Below, piece after piece: positions 36,333 to 45,653 of a stretch of 64,000 nucleotides of DNA (within the stretch, counting starts at the first letter, position 1; each line of letters starts with the position of its first letter). The stretch lies in contig NW_026947503.1 in the NCBI RefSeq assembly GCF_034190915.1, positions 24,386,532 through 24,450,531 of the forward strand. Reading direction: 5' to 3'. The notes below the pieces were generated by a model, which had not been told where the DNA came from, ran no database searches, and worked only from the letters and a program-made list of their open reading frames with translations. The DNA comes from Cavia porcellus. Lineage: Eukaryota > Chordata > Mammalia > Rodentia > Caviidae. Made by a program: the position numbers and the translations under genes.

Positions 36333-39005
36333 CTAACCAGGGGAGTTGGCCAAGGTGCCATGGTTAATGGGAGTTGTGGGTATACTTGCTTGGTCTGGCT
36401 TGTGAGGCTCCCGTTGGTTCCCCTGTTCTGTGGTTGACGTTTCCTCTGGGTCAGGGTCTGGTGGTTTGCAGGGACGTATCAGGCGTTCCGGGACCCAGAC
36501 AGGTTCGCTGCCTTCTTCCTGCGGGAAGACACAGACCGCCCCTCTCGCCCAACTAAGTACTGGGCTGGGGCCTCTCCACACCCCATGCAGGAGGTCTTTC
36601 CAGCGTACCCAACCATGTTTGGGTGCGACAGGGTTGGCATGTAGCTGTGCTGGCGTGGATCCTTGTGGGTTGATGTTTACAAAATTGTAAGTGAAGAGGG
36701 CAAGATTTAGTCTGGCCCTAGGTGTCATGCCCTGGGCAATACCCTCCTTTTGTTTAAACAGAATAGACTTGAGGGTTTGATGAGCACGCTCAACTATGCC
36801 TTGGCCCTGAGGATTATAGGGGATTCCATGTCTGAGGGACACCTGCATTTTTTGGCAGAAGTCAGAAAATGACTTGCTGGTGTAAGCAGGGCCGTTGTCT
36901 GTTTTTAACTGCTTGGGTTGTCCCCAGGCGGCCCATGCCGCCAGGCAATGTTGAATGACATGTCGGGCCTGTTCACCTGTCTCAAGGGAGGCAAACATCA
37001 CTTGTGAGCAGGTGTCGACGGAGACATGCACATACTTGAGATTTCCAAATTCTGGGATGTGAGTAACATCCATTTGCCAAATGTGTCCTGGGAGGAGACC
37101 ACGCGGACAAACGCCACAAGAGGGCGCCACATGACTAGTGACACACGTGGGACAGTCTCGCACTATCTGTCTAGCCTGCTCCCGAGTGAGCCGAAACCTA
37201 TTCTGCAGAGTGCGAGCATTTACATGAAACCGTGTGTGGAACTCTGAGGCCTGCTCTATGGCTGACAGAAGGATGTTAAGAGGGCGAGTAGCTGCGTCGA
37301 CCATGGCATTCCCGAGAGCTAATGGTCCGGGAAGGGAAGTGTGCGCGCGAATGTGGGCAGCGAAGAACGGCGCAGTCCTGTTTAGAATGAGTGTGCGGAG
37401 CTCTAGGAAAAGAGCATGGGCTTTAGAGGATTCCCTAATTGGGCCCGAAACTTCCAACACTTGTAAAGCGTTGACAACATAATGTGAGTCAGAGAGCAGA
37501 TTGAAAGGTTGTGGGTACTGTTTAAACACTTCTATGATGATTTTTAGCTCTGTTAGTTGAGGTTGATCAGGCGCAAATTGGACAGCTACCGGTTGGTGAC
37601 CTTGCACAAGGTAGGCACCAACGCCTGTTTTTGACCCATCAGTGAATATAGTAAGTGCGTGAGGAATGAGTTTTGATGATGTGAACTTCGGGAAGATTAC
37701 TGGGTGTTCTTTCACAAAATGCAAGATGGGGTTATTGGGGTATTGGTTATCTATAGATCCTTCATAGGTGCACCTGAGGATAGTCCAGGAGTTTACACAG
37801 GACACCAGTATTTCGATCTGTTGTCGGGTATAGGGAACCTTAATGGAGTGAGGTGGGTGACCGAAGTGTTGCATACATAGTTTAACACCTAGTAGCGCTA
37901 GATCCGCCACCATTTCTGGATAATAGCTGATGCTTTTGGCTGGTGACATTCTTGGGTGGATCCACAATAATGGTTGCTGTTGCATAAGTAAAGCAGTGGG
38001 TTGAGAAGCAGATTGCAGAATGCACAGCAAAATTTGGACTCCTGGGGCAGCCCTCTGAAGGGTAGCCTTCTGAAGTGCTCGCTCCACTGAGCCAATGGAT
38101 TCTCGAGCCTCAGGGGTCAGAAGTCTGGGTGACAACAGATTATTATCCCCTTTCAGCAGATCATACAAGGCTCGCAGTTCACTATTGGGTATGTTCAGAA
38201 AGGATCTGAGCCAATTGATATCTCCCACGAATTTTTGCAAATCATTAAGTGTTTTTATCTGATCAGTTCTAAGATGTATTTTTTGGGGGGATATATGGTC
38301 CGGACGGATAACTGTGCCCAAAAAGGATTGAATTGTACCCTTTTGAATCTTTTCTGGAGCCATGACTAATCTGTGCCACCTTAGGGCTTGTGTCATGGTG
38401 ATGAATGCTGCATCTAATTCAGCTTGTGACCTATGGGTAAGGAGGATGTCGTCCATATAATGAATACATTTGACATGCGGGTGTTTTTTCTTAATGGGGT
38501 CTAAAGCCTTATTCACAAATAACTGACACATGGTGGGACTATTTTTCATTCCTTGGGGTAAAGCTGTCCACTCATATCTCATATCTATGCCCTCTTGGTT
38601 TACTGTGGGCAGGGTAAACGCGAATCTGTGGGTGTCCTCTGGATGTAGTGGGATGGAGAAAAAGCAATCTTTAATATCAATGACAATAGTAGGCCAGTCT
38701 TGTGGTAGGGCTGTCAATAATGGTAAGCCCCGTTGTACTGGGCCCATTATCTGCATTTGAGCGTTTATGGCTCTTAAATCATGTAGGAGCCGCCATTGGC
38801 CTGACCTTTTCTTTATTACAAAAATGGGAGTATTCCAGGGTGACGTTGAGGGTTGGATATGGCCTAACTTTAATTGCTCTTGAATAAGTTTGGATGCGGC
38901 TTCTGCTTTGTCTCGTGGTAGGGGCCACTGATTTATCCAAATGGGGTCATTAGAGACCCATGTCAATTTGAGAGGGGCAGAAGCCGAGTCAGTGACCCCC
39001 ACTAA
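36333..39005 (-). CDS. pol: ERV pol: reverse transcriptase, RNase H, integrase
   Basis: About 890 codons, open throughout, entered by a -1 shift at the end of pro rather than by its own start. The reverse transcriptase has LPQGMKNSP and the catalytic YMDD near residue 182. RNase H has FTDGSKTG near 453, a glutamate in TELK, LSDSHY, and a final aspartate in GNAMVDAA. The integrase has an HHCC zinc site (FHTRFH, CPTC) and a D,D-35-E triad: MDVTH near 643, KTDNGP near 700, GIVERAH near 737. A tryptophan-rich C-terminal DNA-binding domain and a proline-rich tail follow. Together these copy the RNA genome and insert the DNA. All visible catalytic residues are present. An integrity judgement needs alignment to other copies. 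Confidence 0.93.
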   Translation of the reverse strand, partial: LVGVTDSASAPLKLTWVSNDPIWINQWPLPRDKAEAASKLIQEQLKLGHIQPSTSPWNTPIFVIKKRSGQWRLLHDLRAINAQMQIMGPVQRGLPLLTALPQDWPTIVIDIKDCFFSIPLHPEDTHRFAFTLPTVNQEGIDMRYEWTALPQGMKNSPTMCQLFVNKALDPIKKKHPHVKCIHYMDDILLTHRSQAELDAAFITMTQALRWHRLVMAPEKIQKGTIQSFLGTVIRPDHISPQKIHLRTDQIKTLNDLQKFVGDINWLRSFLNIPNSELRALYDLLKGDNNLLSPRLLTPEARESIGSVERALQKATLQRAAPGVQILLCILQSASQPTALLMQQQPLLWIHPRMSPAKSISYYPEMVADLALLGVKLCMQHFGHPPHSIKVPYTRQQIEILVSCVNSWTILRCTYEGSIDNQYPNNPILHFVKEHPVIFPKFTSSKLIPHALTIFTDGSKTGVGAYLVQGHQPVAVQFAPDQPQLTELKIIIEVFKQYPQPFNLLSDSHYVVNALQVLEVSGPIRESSKAHALFLELRTLILNRTAPFFAAHIRAHTSLPGPLALGNAMVDAATRPLNILLSAIEQASEFHTRFHVNARTLQNRFRLTREQARQIVRDCPTCVTSHVAPSCGVCPRGLLPGHIWQMDVTHIPEFGNLKYVHVSVDTCSQVMFASLETGEQARHVIQHCLAAWAAWGQPKQLKTDNGPAYTSKSFSDFCQKMQVSLRHGIPYNPQGQGIVERAHQTLKSILFKQKEGIAQGMTPRARLNLALFTYNFVNINPQGSTPAQLHANPVAPKHGWVRWKDLLHGVWRGPSPVLSWARGAVCVFPQEEGSEPVWVPERLIRPCKPPDPDPEETSTTEQGNQREPHKPDQASIPTTPINHGTLANSPG

Positions 39006-39934
39006 AAACCCAAACCTTGCCTCTGAGCACGTGGTTGTGCCTGGATGGGGAAAGGCCTTCCTTGCAGGTCTTTGCCTAATCCTTTGCCTGGTTCATACCC
39101 TTGATTTTTAAGAATTCTCCTGGCTGTGTGAGAATATTCATTGCACAAGGTCAAGTCTAGGGCAGAGAGCACTTCTCTCCCCCATAGGGTAACTGGAAGC
39201 TGGAGAACATAGGGTATGAATTCTCCTGAGTGTCCCTCATTGTCTTCCCATTTAATTATCTGACTACTAATTTTAGGTGCATGAACTGATCCCAAGCCTT
39301 GCAGTGTTTGTTGTGCCGTCTGGGTAGGCCAGGTTAGTGGCCAGTCCTTTTCAGCTATAATAGAGCGGTCTGCTCCTGTGTCTAGCAGTCCGGATATTTT
39401 TCGCCCATTGAGTGACAACGTTAGCATGGGGCGCTCATCCAATCTAAGAACGAGGGCGGCAAAGGCTGGGTCTGATGATCCAAATCCTCTGTCTCCTCTA
39501 ATACCAGACAATGATGGATAATCCCCATGATGGCTGGATAACACTAGCATCTGAGTGATGTGGTCTTCTGCCCCTATGGCTACTGGGCCTTTAGGAGCCT
39601 GCATCATCACCTTTATTTTTCCTGTGTAATCAGAATCTATAACACCCAGTAAGACCTGTATTCCTTTCATGGAGAGGGATGATCGACCAATTATCAACCC
39701 TACTGTGCCTTCTGGCAAGGGGCCGGACATATCTGTCTCTATGGCCTGTATCCCCATTTTCGGGGTTAATACGAGTCCAGTGGTGGCACAGAGGTCAAGT
39801 CCCCCTGAACCCGGAGAGGCTCTCCTCGGTTCTGACCTGCCCATGTTGGCGTCATTGGCAGTGTCTGGTCTACCATATACTCTCTGGCTGGGTAGAATCG
39901 GGGGCCCACCCCCCGGGGGAGCCCCCCAATCCCG
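39002..39934 (-). CDS. pro: ERV pro: dUTPase + aspartic protease + G-patch
   Basis: Read in the -1 frame from the gag slippery site at 39934-39940; open to a TAG at 39002-39004. The N-terminal part is a dUTPase (GSGGLDLCAT, GRSSLSMKG, GVIDSDYTGKI, and a C-terminal GFGSSD in motif 5 style), which hydrolyses dUTP. The protease follows with the active-site LLDTGADRS (about 39365-39388), which works as a dimer to cut Gag and Gag-Pro-Pol. The last part, GYEPGKGLGKDLQG, is a G-patch, a nucleic-acid-binding tail typical of betaretroviral proteases. No frame break seen. The first methionine (39844) is internal and not expected to be used. Confidence 0.92.
   Translation of the reverse strand, partial: RDWGAPPGGGPPILPSQRVYGRPDTANDANMGRSEPRRASPGSGGLDLCATTGLVLTPKMGIQAIETDMSGPLPEGTVGLIIGRSSLSMKGIQVLLGVIDSDYTGKIKVMMQAPKGPVAIGAEDHITQMLVLSSHHGDYPSLSGIRGDRGFGSSDPAFAALVLRLDERPMLTLSLNGRKISGLLDTGADRSIIAEKDWPLTWPTQTAQQTLQGLGSVHAPKISSQIIKWEDNEGHSGEFIPYVLQLPVTLWGREVLSALDLTLCNEYSHTARRILKNQGYEPGKGLGKDLQGRPFPIQAQPRAQRQGLGF
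39005..39011 (-). other. -1 ribosomal frameshift site, pro-pol
   Basis: The minus strand reads G GGT TTT immediately before the pro stop TAG (39004-39002). In the pro frame the codons are GGT and TTT, so a -1 slip re-pairs GGG and TTT and continues exactly into the pol frame. The heptamer fits the X XXY YYZ pattern. Confidence 0.75.
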
Positions 39935-41635
39935 TTTTTTGGCCTCTCTGTGTTACGGCCCTTACCCGTGAGGGGCAGCCCATTTACATCAAAGGTGGAG
40001 CGGCACTCCGCGGCGGAGTGATTTCCCTTTTTACATCTGGGGCACCTTCGGTCTTCAGGAGGGGGGGGTTGTTCTCTTCTGAGTCCCCAAGATGGACAGT
40101 CTCTTTTTATGTGTCCCTGTCTGCCGCATTTGAAGCAGCCTTCTTTTGAGCGGGCGCCATTCTGTGGCGCCACTCTGCCTTCCTGACCTTCTTTAGTTAG
40201 CTTCATTAGCATGGCTGCCAAACCTGAGTTGGTTAATGGCCCCCCGATCTCCCGACAGTGTTTCATCCATTCCTCAAGAGGCCTATTTTTGTATGGACTA
40301 ATGGCAGAGCGACATTCTTTAGTACATTGCTCAAAAATGAGCTGCTTGATGAGCGGCATGGCTGTCTCAGCATCCCCAAAAATTCTCCCCGCCGCCTCCA
40401 TCATGCGGGCCACAAAATCTGAAAAAGGCTCGCTCGGGCCCTGCAAAATTTTTGTCAAGTGGCCTGAGACTTCTCCCCTAGCTGAGACCCGTTTCCATGC
40501 TTGTATGGCTATTCTATTTATCTGTGCATACACCTCTTGTGGAAATATCAGCTGGTTATTGAGATACTGCCCTTGTCCTAATAACATATCTACGTTCCAG
40601 GCGGCCTGATTGTTCTGGACATTAGCTTGGGCCTGTTCTGTGGCAAGTTCAACATTCCAAGCTTTCCAATCAAGATATTGGCCTGGGCTGAGCACTGCTT
40701 TGCACAAACTGGCCCAATCAGCAGGTGTCATGGCATTTCCTGCCATGGCTTCTACTAGGGACAGGGTATACGCCCCATTAACACCGTACATGGTGCTGGC
40801 CTCCTTAAGATGCTTCATCGCCTTCATATCTATAGGCAGGTGGGCTCTGTTTCCCTGAGCATCTACAGCAACCGGAAAAGCCTGGAAGAAAACGGCCCAG
40901 GCCTCCTGGGTCCTCTCTTTTGACTTGATGCCAAAGGTCTTCCTGGAATGTCCCAGGGGACGTCTGGACCCATTGCGGACAGCTACATAGCTGATGGCAG
41001 GGTCTCTGGTGAGCATGATAATCTGGCGGGTCGGGAGGTAGAGCTGTAGGTCTTATACGGGGTGGCCCTGGGATCCCGTACTCACTTTCATTGACCCATT
41101 TACTCTGAGAAATCCTGCGTTGCAGCTCATTTATGGCCTCAGAGTAAGGCCCTCTCGACTGCGTGTGTGTGACTTCCCCTCTTTTGGTGGTGTCTGCATC
41201 CACCATTTTGTATACTTCTTCCTCCCCCTCATTATCTGACGAGTCCTTTGTTTCTGAGTTGGGTGGGGTCACCTCGCCTGCAGCACTGGACTCACGAGAT
41301 TGCTCGCGGGAGGATTCTGCCTGATGGTAATCAAGCGCCATGGTGCCAGCCCTTATATGGTCACGACAAGAGGTGTCTGCAAGGCAGCTTCTCACCACTG
41401 CCCAAAGGGGTCTGACTCCTGGCTCCAAGAGGCCATTTTCTGCTGCAAAGTCAAGATCTCTCCCTAATTTATCCCAGCTGGGGATGGTAATGGACCCCGT
41501 GGGACCAAACCAAGGTGCTACCTTATCGACCTGATCGAGGAAGTTTTGAATTTGTTCTGGTTTCATTTGTAATCCCTTTTCTCTCAGTAAGTCGCTTAAG
41601 GCGACTGACAGTGGCTGAGTAGCCGTGTTACCCAT
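39766..41635 (-). pseudogene. gag: ERV gag (matrix, capsid, nucleocapsid), frame-broken
   Basis: Starts at 41635 with MGN, a myristoylation-type start, and an N-terminal betaretroviral matrix domain. This frame is open to 40805, but after about 41.03 kb the expected capsid coding sequence continues in another frame, open from about 41052 to 39766. Somewhere in 40.8-41.05 kb, most likely near 41.02 kb, the frame shifts, so full-length Gag cannot be made. The capsid part has a major homology region (QGPSEPFSDFVARM, about 40.4 kb). Nucleocapsid has two zinc knuckles, C-x2-C-x4-H-x4-C, at about 40095-40140 and 40004-40045. Total length is about 620 codons, normal for the group. A sequencing error is possible; comparison with sister copies would decide. 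Confidence 0.85.
39934..39940 (-). other. -1 ribosomal frameshift site, gag-pro
   Basis: The minus strand reads A AAA AAC, in register with the gag codons CCA AAA AAC. A -1 slip leads exactly into the open pro frame. It is followed after a short spacer by a G/C-rich stretch (GGGGGGCTCCCCCGG) able to form a strong stem or pseudoknot. The same heptamer is used by MMTV-type viruses. Confidence 0.88.
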
Positions 41636-41654
41636 GTTAACCGGAATTTCAAGA

Positions 41655-41718
41655 GTTTCTTTTTATTTTTATTTTATTTTATTTTTTCTTTTTCCTTTTT
41701 TTTTTTTTTTTTTTTTAT
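41655..41718 (-). repeat. A-rich tract just upstream of gag
   Basis: On the minus strand a ~20-base A run is followed by AAAAAG/AAAAT repeats, ending about 20 bases before the gag ATG. An unusual leader composition for this group; possibly a retained poly-A-like expansion. Confidence 0.8.
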
Positions 41719-41837
41719 ACAGGGACAGCTTAGTCCCCGCGCCCCTTTACGGCGCCCCCAAAACCGGCCTCTTTACGGCCCCCAGAACTCTCTTTACGAG
41801 TTCCTGACCCTTGCGACGCGTCCGCCCAAGGTTGCCC

Positions 41838-42040
41838 GATAGCCCCCGCTATCCGGCCCTGCAGCCCCCGCTGCCTGTTGCGTAGCCCCCGCTACCAACG
41901 TTGAGCAGTTTAACCTGTCAGCCCCCGCCCGCCGAGTAGCCCCCGCTATCAGCGCTTGACGGTTTTACCTGTTAACGTCTCTGTTCCATCGGAGAGAGGG
42001 TCTCAGCTCTCCTCGTACTGTCGGAGAGAGGGTCTCAGTG
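41838..42040 (-). repeat. repeat-rich ERV leader (putative packaging region)
   Basis: Five copies of a GC-rich 'agcccccgc' word (plus strand, at about 41841, 41863, 41884, 41920 and 41938) alternate with AT-rich spacers. Upstream, two copies of 'tcggagagagggtctcag' lie at about 41990 and 42020. Located between the primer site and gag, where retroviral dimerisation and packaging signals sit. The function is inferred from position only. Confidence 0.6.
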
Positions 42041-42048
42041 CTCCGGGC

Positions 42049-42066
42049 CCCCCGTATGGGCCACCA
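42049..42066 (-). promoter_or_regulatory. primer binding site, tRNA-Ile-like
   Basis: Two bases after the 5' LTR the minus strand reads TGGTGGCCCATACGGGG. From memory the 3' end of mammalian tRNA-Ile(AAU) is CCCCGTACGGGCCACCA, whose complement differs by one base. It does not match tRNA-Lys or tRNA-Phe, the usual primers of MMTV/MPMV and mouse IAP. Confidence 0.65.
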
Positions 42067-42068
42067 GT

Positions 42069-42389
42069 TGACCGGCGCAGCTCCAATGAACAGGAGACAG
42101 GAGACGCTTTTGTGGACGACAGTTAACTGCTAGTTTATTTAGGCGGGCTCTGGTTTATATATTCGGCCGTGACCAATCACAGGCTGCCACAAGGAAGCAG
42201 GGCGGGAATGGGATGTAGGCTCCGGCTACTATATCCAGCTGTGGCCAATCAGGAGTTGCCACAGAGTATGGAGTGAGCACGAAGTGCACACGGGTTGGCT
42301 AATTTAAGGAGGGACGTAGCGCATTGCGGAAGCTGGCGTGGTCCTTAGTCCCGGGTGGGGTATGGTATGTTGAGCGCCTGCGCCCAACA
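42069..42389 (-). repeat. 5' LTR of ERV (promoter)
   Basis: 321 bp; boundaries TGTTGGGCGC ... GGTCA on the minus strand. It contains ATTGG/CCAAT boxes at about 42172-42178 and 42243-42250, a TATA box at 42153-42163 and AATAAA at 42134-42139. The one difference from the 3' LTR is at 42074. Transcription would run leftwards. Confidence 0.95.
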
Positions 42390-42395
42390 TGGGAG
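42390..42395. repeat. ERV target-site duplication, right copy
   Basis: 'tgggag', the partner of 35388-35393. Confidence 0.85.
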
Positions 42396-44469
42396 AAGTG
42401 AGAATGGAAGAATTATGGATAAGGCCAGGGCCAGGGGAGTCATGTGTCAATAATCACAGTCTATGTGACCATCACCAAAAAGCACTGTGGCATATGAGTC
42501 TCTTAATCATCAGGTGAGCAAGATGACGCTTTCTTTGGCTGTCAGCCAGGCTCTCCCTACATAGCCAGCACCTGGCCTTGCTGACAGCTGAGCACCTGGA
42601 GAAAGATGGCGAGGTGAGGCCAGCAGTGAGCCGGGGCCACGTCACCTCAGCTGAAGCTTTCTGGCATTCTCAGCTCCCTCCGTCTCCTTTCCTCCATTTG
42701 CTGAAGTTGTTTGTTTTAACATCCTCTACCCCACATCCATTTTCGGGACACCCAGGCCCTAGATGTTACTGTCAGCATTTCGTAAAATGTGACCATCAGA
42801 ATGACTTGCTTATGCTTGCTAATATGTAGGGCTCAGGAAATAGCTTTCTATCAAAATCCTCAGGCAAGTCTTAGCTTCACTTAATATTGTAAAAACCCAG
42901 ACTTTAAGAAAAGTACTTGAGTGTGCTCTCCCTCTCCTTGTCAAGTGCTCTCACCTCTTTCTGTCCCCCAGCTATAGTCTATTCTCTTAGCTCAGGTTTC
43001 TAGCCTTTGGACCTCCTCTTCCTAGCAACTGAGCCTTGAAACAGTCTCTCCCTAGTGGCAGATGCTCTTTTCCTGCAAGCTGTAGCTTTAGACAACAGGA
43101 GGCTCTACTGGAGAGCAGTACAGTTGAGCACACCCTCAGGGTCTGCCCTCAGAAATGCCATCGTGGAAGTCAGCAGGACAGAGAAGGCCAGCAGCTGCTC
43201 TCCTCACTACGGAGGGGGTGAGATCCACAGAGATCCTGAAAGGGGCACAGCTGCAAGACTGGCCACAAGAAAGCCATGGTCTGGGGACAGAGATGCTCCA
43301 ACTGCAAGGCCACTTTCTGAGTGCAGAGAGCCCCTCCTGCCCCTCCATCCTCACTTCTTCCCTGGCTTCCTGCAGTCACTCATGAGGCCCTGCTGCTGCT
43401 GCCTCCCCGTCTCTCTGATCCATCTGTCACCCCATCCCTCATCTCTCAGTGAAGCCCTGCTCACATTTGTTGACTCCTAAATCTCCTCAATCTTTTTTTC
43501 ACTATAGTCATGGCAACCGGCTTACTTGCTTTGTACCAAATACCAACTGGCAAATAAATTTTCTGCAGCTGGGAGTGGTTTCATTAACTAAACTTCAGGC
43601 CATATATAGTCACAGCACAATATTTTGAATTTTTAAGTTTGAATAAACCACTTAGTAGTGTTTCTCCAGCACTCCCCACAGTAAGCACAGTGTCTAGACC
43701 CTTAACAGGCTCCCGCTATTCCTCACAGGGGTTTTATAAAAGGAGACCACAAGGCACAATTTTCCTCCCAGCATAGAGATAATAGTAGGGGATCTGTCTA
43801 GAAGGAAAGAAAATCTCTAGCTGGTGTTTTAGGGGCCGGTGGTCATTTCAATGCTTTCTAGCGGTGTAGCCTGTAGCATATTTCTTCTTGGTTCACTCTG
43901 TATAAACTGAGACCTTTTTTAGAGGGTTGACACATGCCTAGGAAGACTTTAATAAGGCCATGACCCTCAATGGATGCCTCATTTGGTTCCAGCGGAAAAC
44001 ACTGCCAGCTTGCTGGTCATAATTCCATGCCCTTCGCAATGTGGATCTGGAAGCCACAATGAGCCACTCTTCAAGGGACCCTCATGGCCACTGATTCATG
44101 CCCCTGAAGCCCCCAAACATGTTTGCAGCATCTGGAGTGAGCCAGGGTCCCTCCTAAGAGACATAAAGAGAGCAAGTGACACCGAGGAGAAGGCTGCACA
44201 TGGGAGGGGCTGCGGGCCCTTGCGGTCAGCCTGTCAGGCCTTCTCTTCAATGAGCCTTGAAAAGAGCTCTCTTGCATGCACCTGTGCTGCATTTCCTGTC
44301 CTCAGAGACCGCATCACACTCCAACTTGCAGCTGTATCCTTCCTCCAAGTCGCAGCCAAACTTCTAGAAATACTCCTTCCCTGCCTGGTTAACCCTATTC
44401 ATCCAGAAAACCGCCAGACCATGGAGACTGAGACAGCTCAAGCACCAAACTGTTTGGTGCCCCATCTGG
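42396..44469. other. no gene seen
   Basis: Moderately GC-rich non-coding sequence. Several overlapping open frames on both strands at 43.05-43.48 and 43.97-44.53 kb have no recognisable domain, and the last runs into a MIR. Confidence 0.5.
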
Positions 44470-44640
44470 CTGTGGTGCCTTGCACAGGTGACTTGCCTCT
44501 GCACCTCGGTTTCTGCATAGGTAAGGGAGGATGACAATAGTACTTGCCTTAGAGTGTTGTGTTGGGATTAGTTGACTTTATTTCTGTAAAGTGCTTAGAA
44601 CAGCACCTGGCATAGGATGAGCTCTCCGTAAACATTAGTC
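44470..44640 (+). mobile_element. MIR SINE
   Basis: 'ggtttctgcataggtaag', 'tagtacttgccttagagtg', and 'gtaaagtgcttagaacagca' followed by 'cctggcata' and 'gtaaacattag' are the conserved core and 3' end of MIR. Confidence 0.8.
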
Positions 44641-45288
44641 TTCATTGACTTTCAGACACAACTGAAGACTAGTTTCTCAGAAATTCCATCTCTGGCCCTC
44701 CAGTTAGGGTCCCAAGGTCATTGTTCTCCATTAAGTTGTATTTAGACATTTCTGATGCAATTATTACTTTCCATCCAGGATACTATAAGTCAAAGAAAGC
44801 CAAAATTGCACATTTCTTCTGTTCTACTCCTGCAGCTTAGCACTGTAATGGTACACAGTGGGAGCAAATAAATTTCTGATCAACGTAAGAAGAAATGTGT
44901 GGTGACTCAGCGGACATTTAGGCTGGAACACTCCTTGTGTACTTTTTGCCACTGTATTTGATGAGTGAGCCAGGATCTGTGCTTCCTTAGACTGGGGCAT
45001 TTTGTCAACTACCCGCTGGGACAGGAGGCAGGCTGGCCACAGTCCCCACCTGTATGAGCAACGCGGTATGCACTGGAGCTCGGCTGCCTCCTTCTAAGTC
45101 TAACCCTGTTTAAAACTTTCAAGAAGATATCAAAACCAGTTTACATTTTTCCAATTTTTTCTTCAAAATTGCCATTACCAAGCAATTCTGCACCCCCATT
45201 CTTTCAGTTACAGGGTGGACTCCCCCTTTTGTGACCTGGGGTTGAGCAGAATGATTCCTGTGTGTGCACTGTTTCAAGAATAGCATAT
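44641..45288. other. no gene seen
   Basis: Ordinary non-coding sequence. Confidence 0.5.
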
Positions 45289-45408
45289 TGGGGCTGGGGA
45301 TTTAGCTCAGCGGCATAAGCGCCTGCCTTATGCCGGCGCTTATGCAGGCAGTCGTGAGTTCGATCCCTGGTACCGATAAAAATGAAAAAACCAAAAAAAA
45401 AAAAAAAA
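45289..45408 (+). mobile_element. young ID-type SINE with internal template-switch
   Basis: Full ID body with 'gggctggggatttagctcag', 'cgtgagttcgatccctggta' and a long A tail. Bracketed by 'aagaatagcatat' (45276-45288 and 45409-45421). The usual 'ccttgcaagcaggcag' is replaced by 'ccttatgccggcgcttatgcaggcag', a small inverted duplication of the preceding 'gcataagcgcctgcc'. Confidence 0.9.
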
Positions 45409-45477
45409 AAGAATAGCATATGTACCTCACTGGGAGTAGGTGCCATTTTAAATCTGGAAATTGGGATGTAGGTGTGG

Positions 45478-45545
45478 ATTAGAACCCGAGAGCATTGTCC
45501 AGCATGTGGGAGGCTCTGGGTTCAATTCCCAGGTCTGAAATAAAG
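45478..45545 (+). mobile_element. old ID-like fragment
   Basis: 'gagagcattgtccagcatgt' and 'tctgggttcaattcccagg' resemble the 3' half of an ID-type element. Confidence 0.45.
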
Positions 45546-45653
45546 ACGAATCCAGAAATATTTGCAAACATCATACACGTAATTTTTCCCTGTCCTATCC
45601 CAAATTGCCCTAAAAGTTTATGCTTTCAAACAACAATAAATATTTATCACCAT

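Larger units (their letters stand above)
35394..42389 (-). mobile_element. recent class II (betaretrovirus/IAP-like) endogenous retrovirus
   Basis: A 6,996-bp provirus on the minus strand: 5' LTR (42069-42389), primer site, repeat-rich leader, gag, pro (with dUTPase and G-patch), pol, a short post-pol region, polypurine tract and 3' LTR (35394-35714). The LTRs differ at a single position and a perfect 6-bp target duplication flanks the provirus, so it is young. gag-pro and pro-pol are connected by -1 frameshifts, as in betaretroviruses. env is missing apart from a possible anchor remnant. Size, ~320-bp LTRs and lack of env resemble rodent intracisternal A-type particles. gag carries a frame break, so the copy is not autonomous as it stands. 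Confidence 0.93.

Noticed and set aside
39679..40149. 156-codon plus-strand open frame
   Set aside because: Antisense to gag/pro; it arises from the biased codon use of the coding strand.
41838..41960. regularly spaced GC-rich words considered as a CRISPR-like array
   Set aside because: Repeats are only about 9-11 bp, spacing is irregular, and the context is a retroviral leader in a mammalian genome.
43055..43480. 141-codon plus-strand frame and several overlapping frames on both strands
   Set aside because: Mutually overlapping frames in GC-richer DNA, no domain, no splice or poly-A context.
43974..44534. 186-codon plus-strand frame
   Set aside because: Its end lies in a MIR SINE and the protein has no recognisable features.
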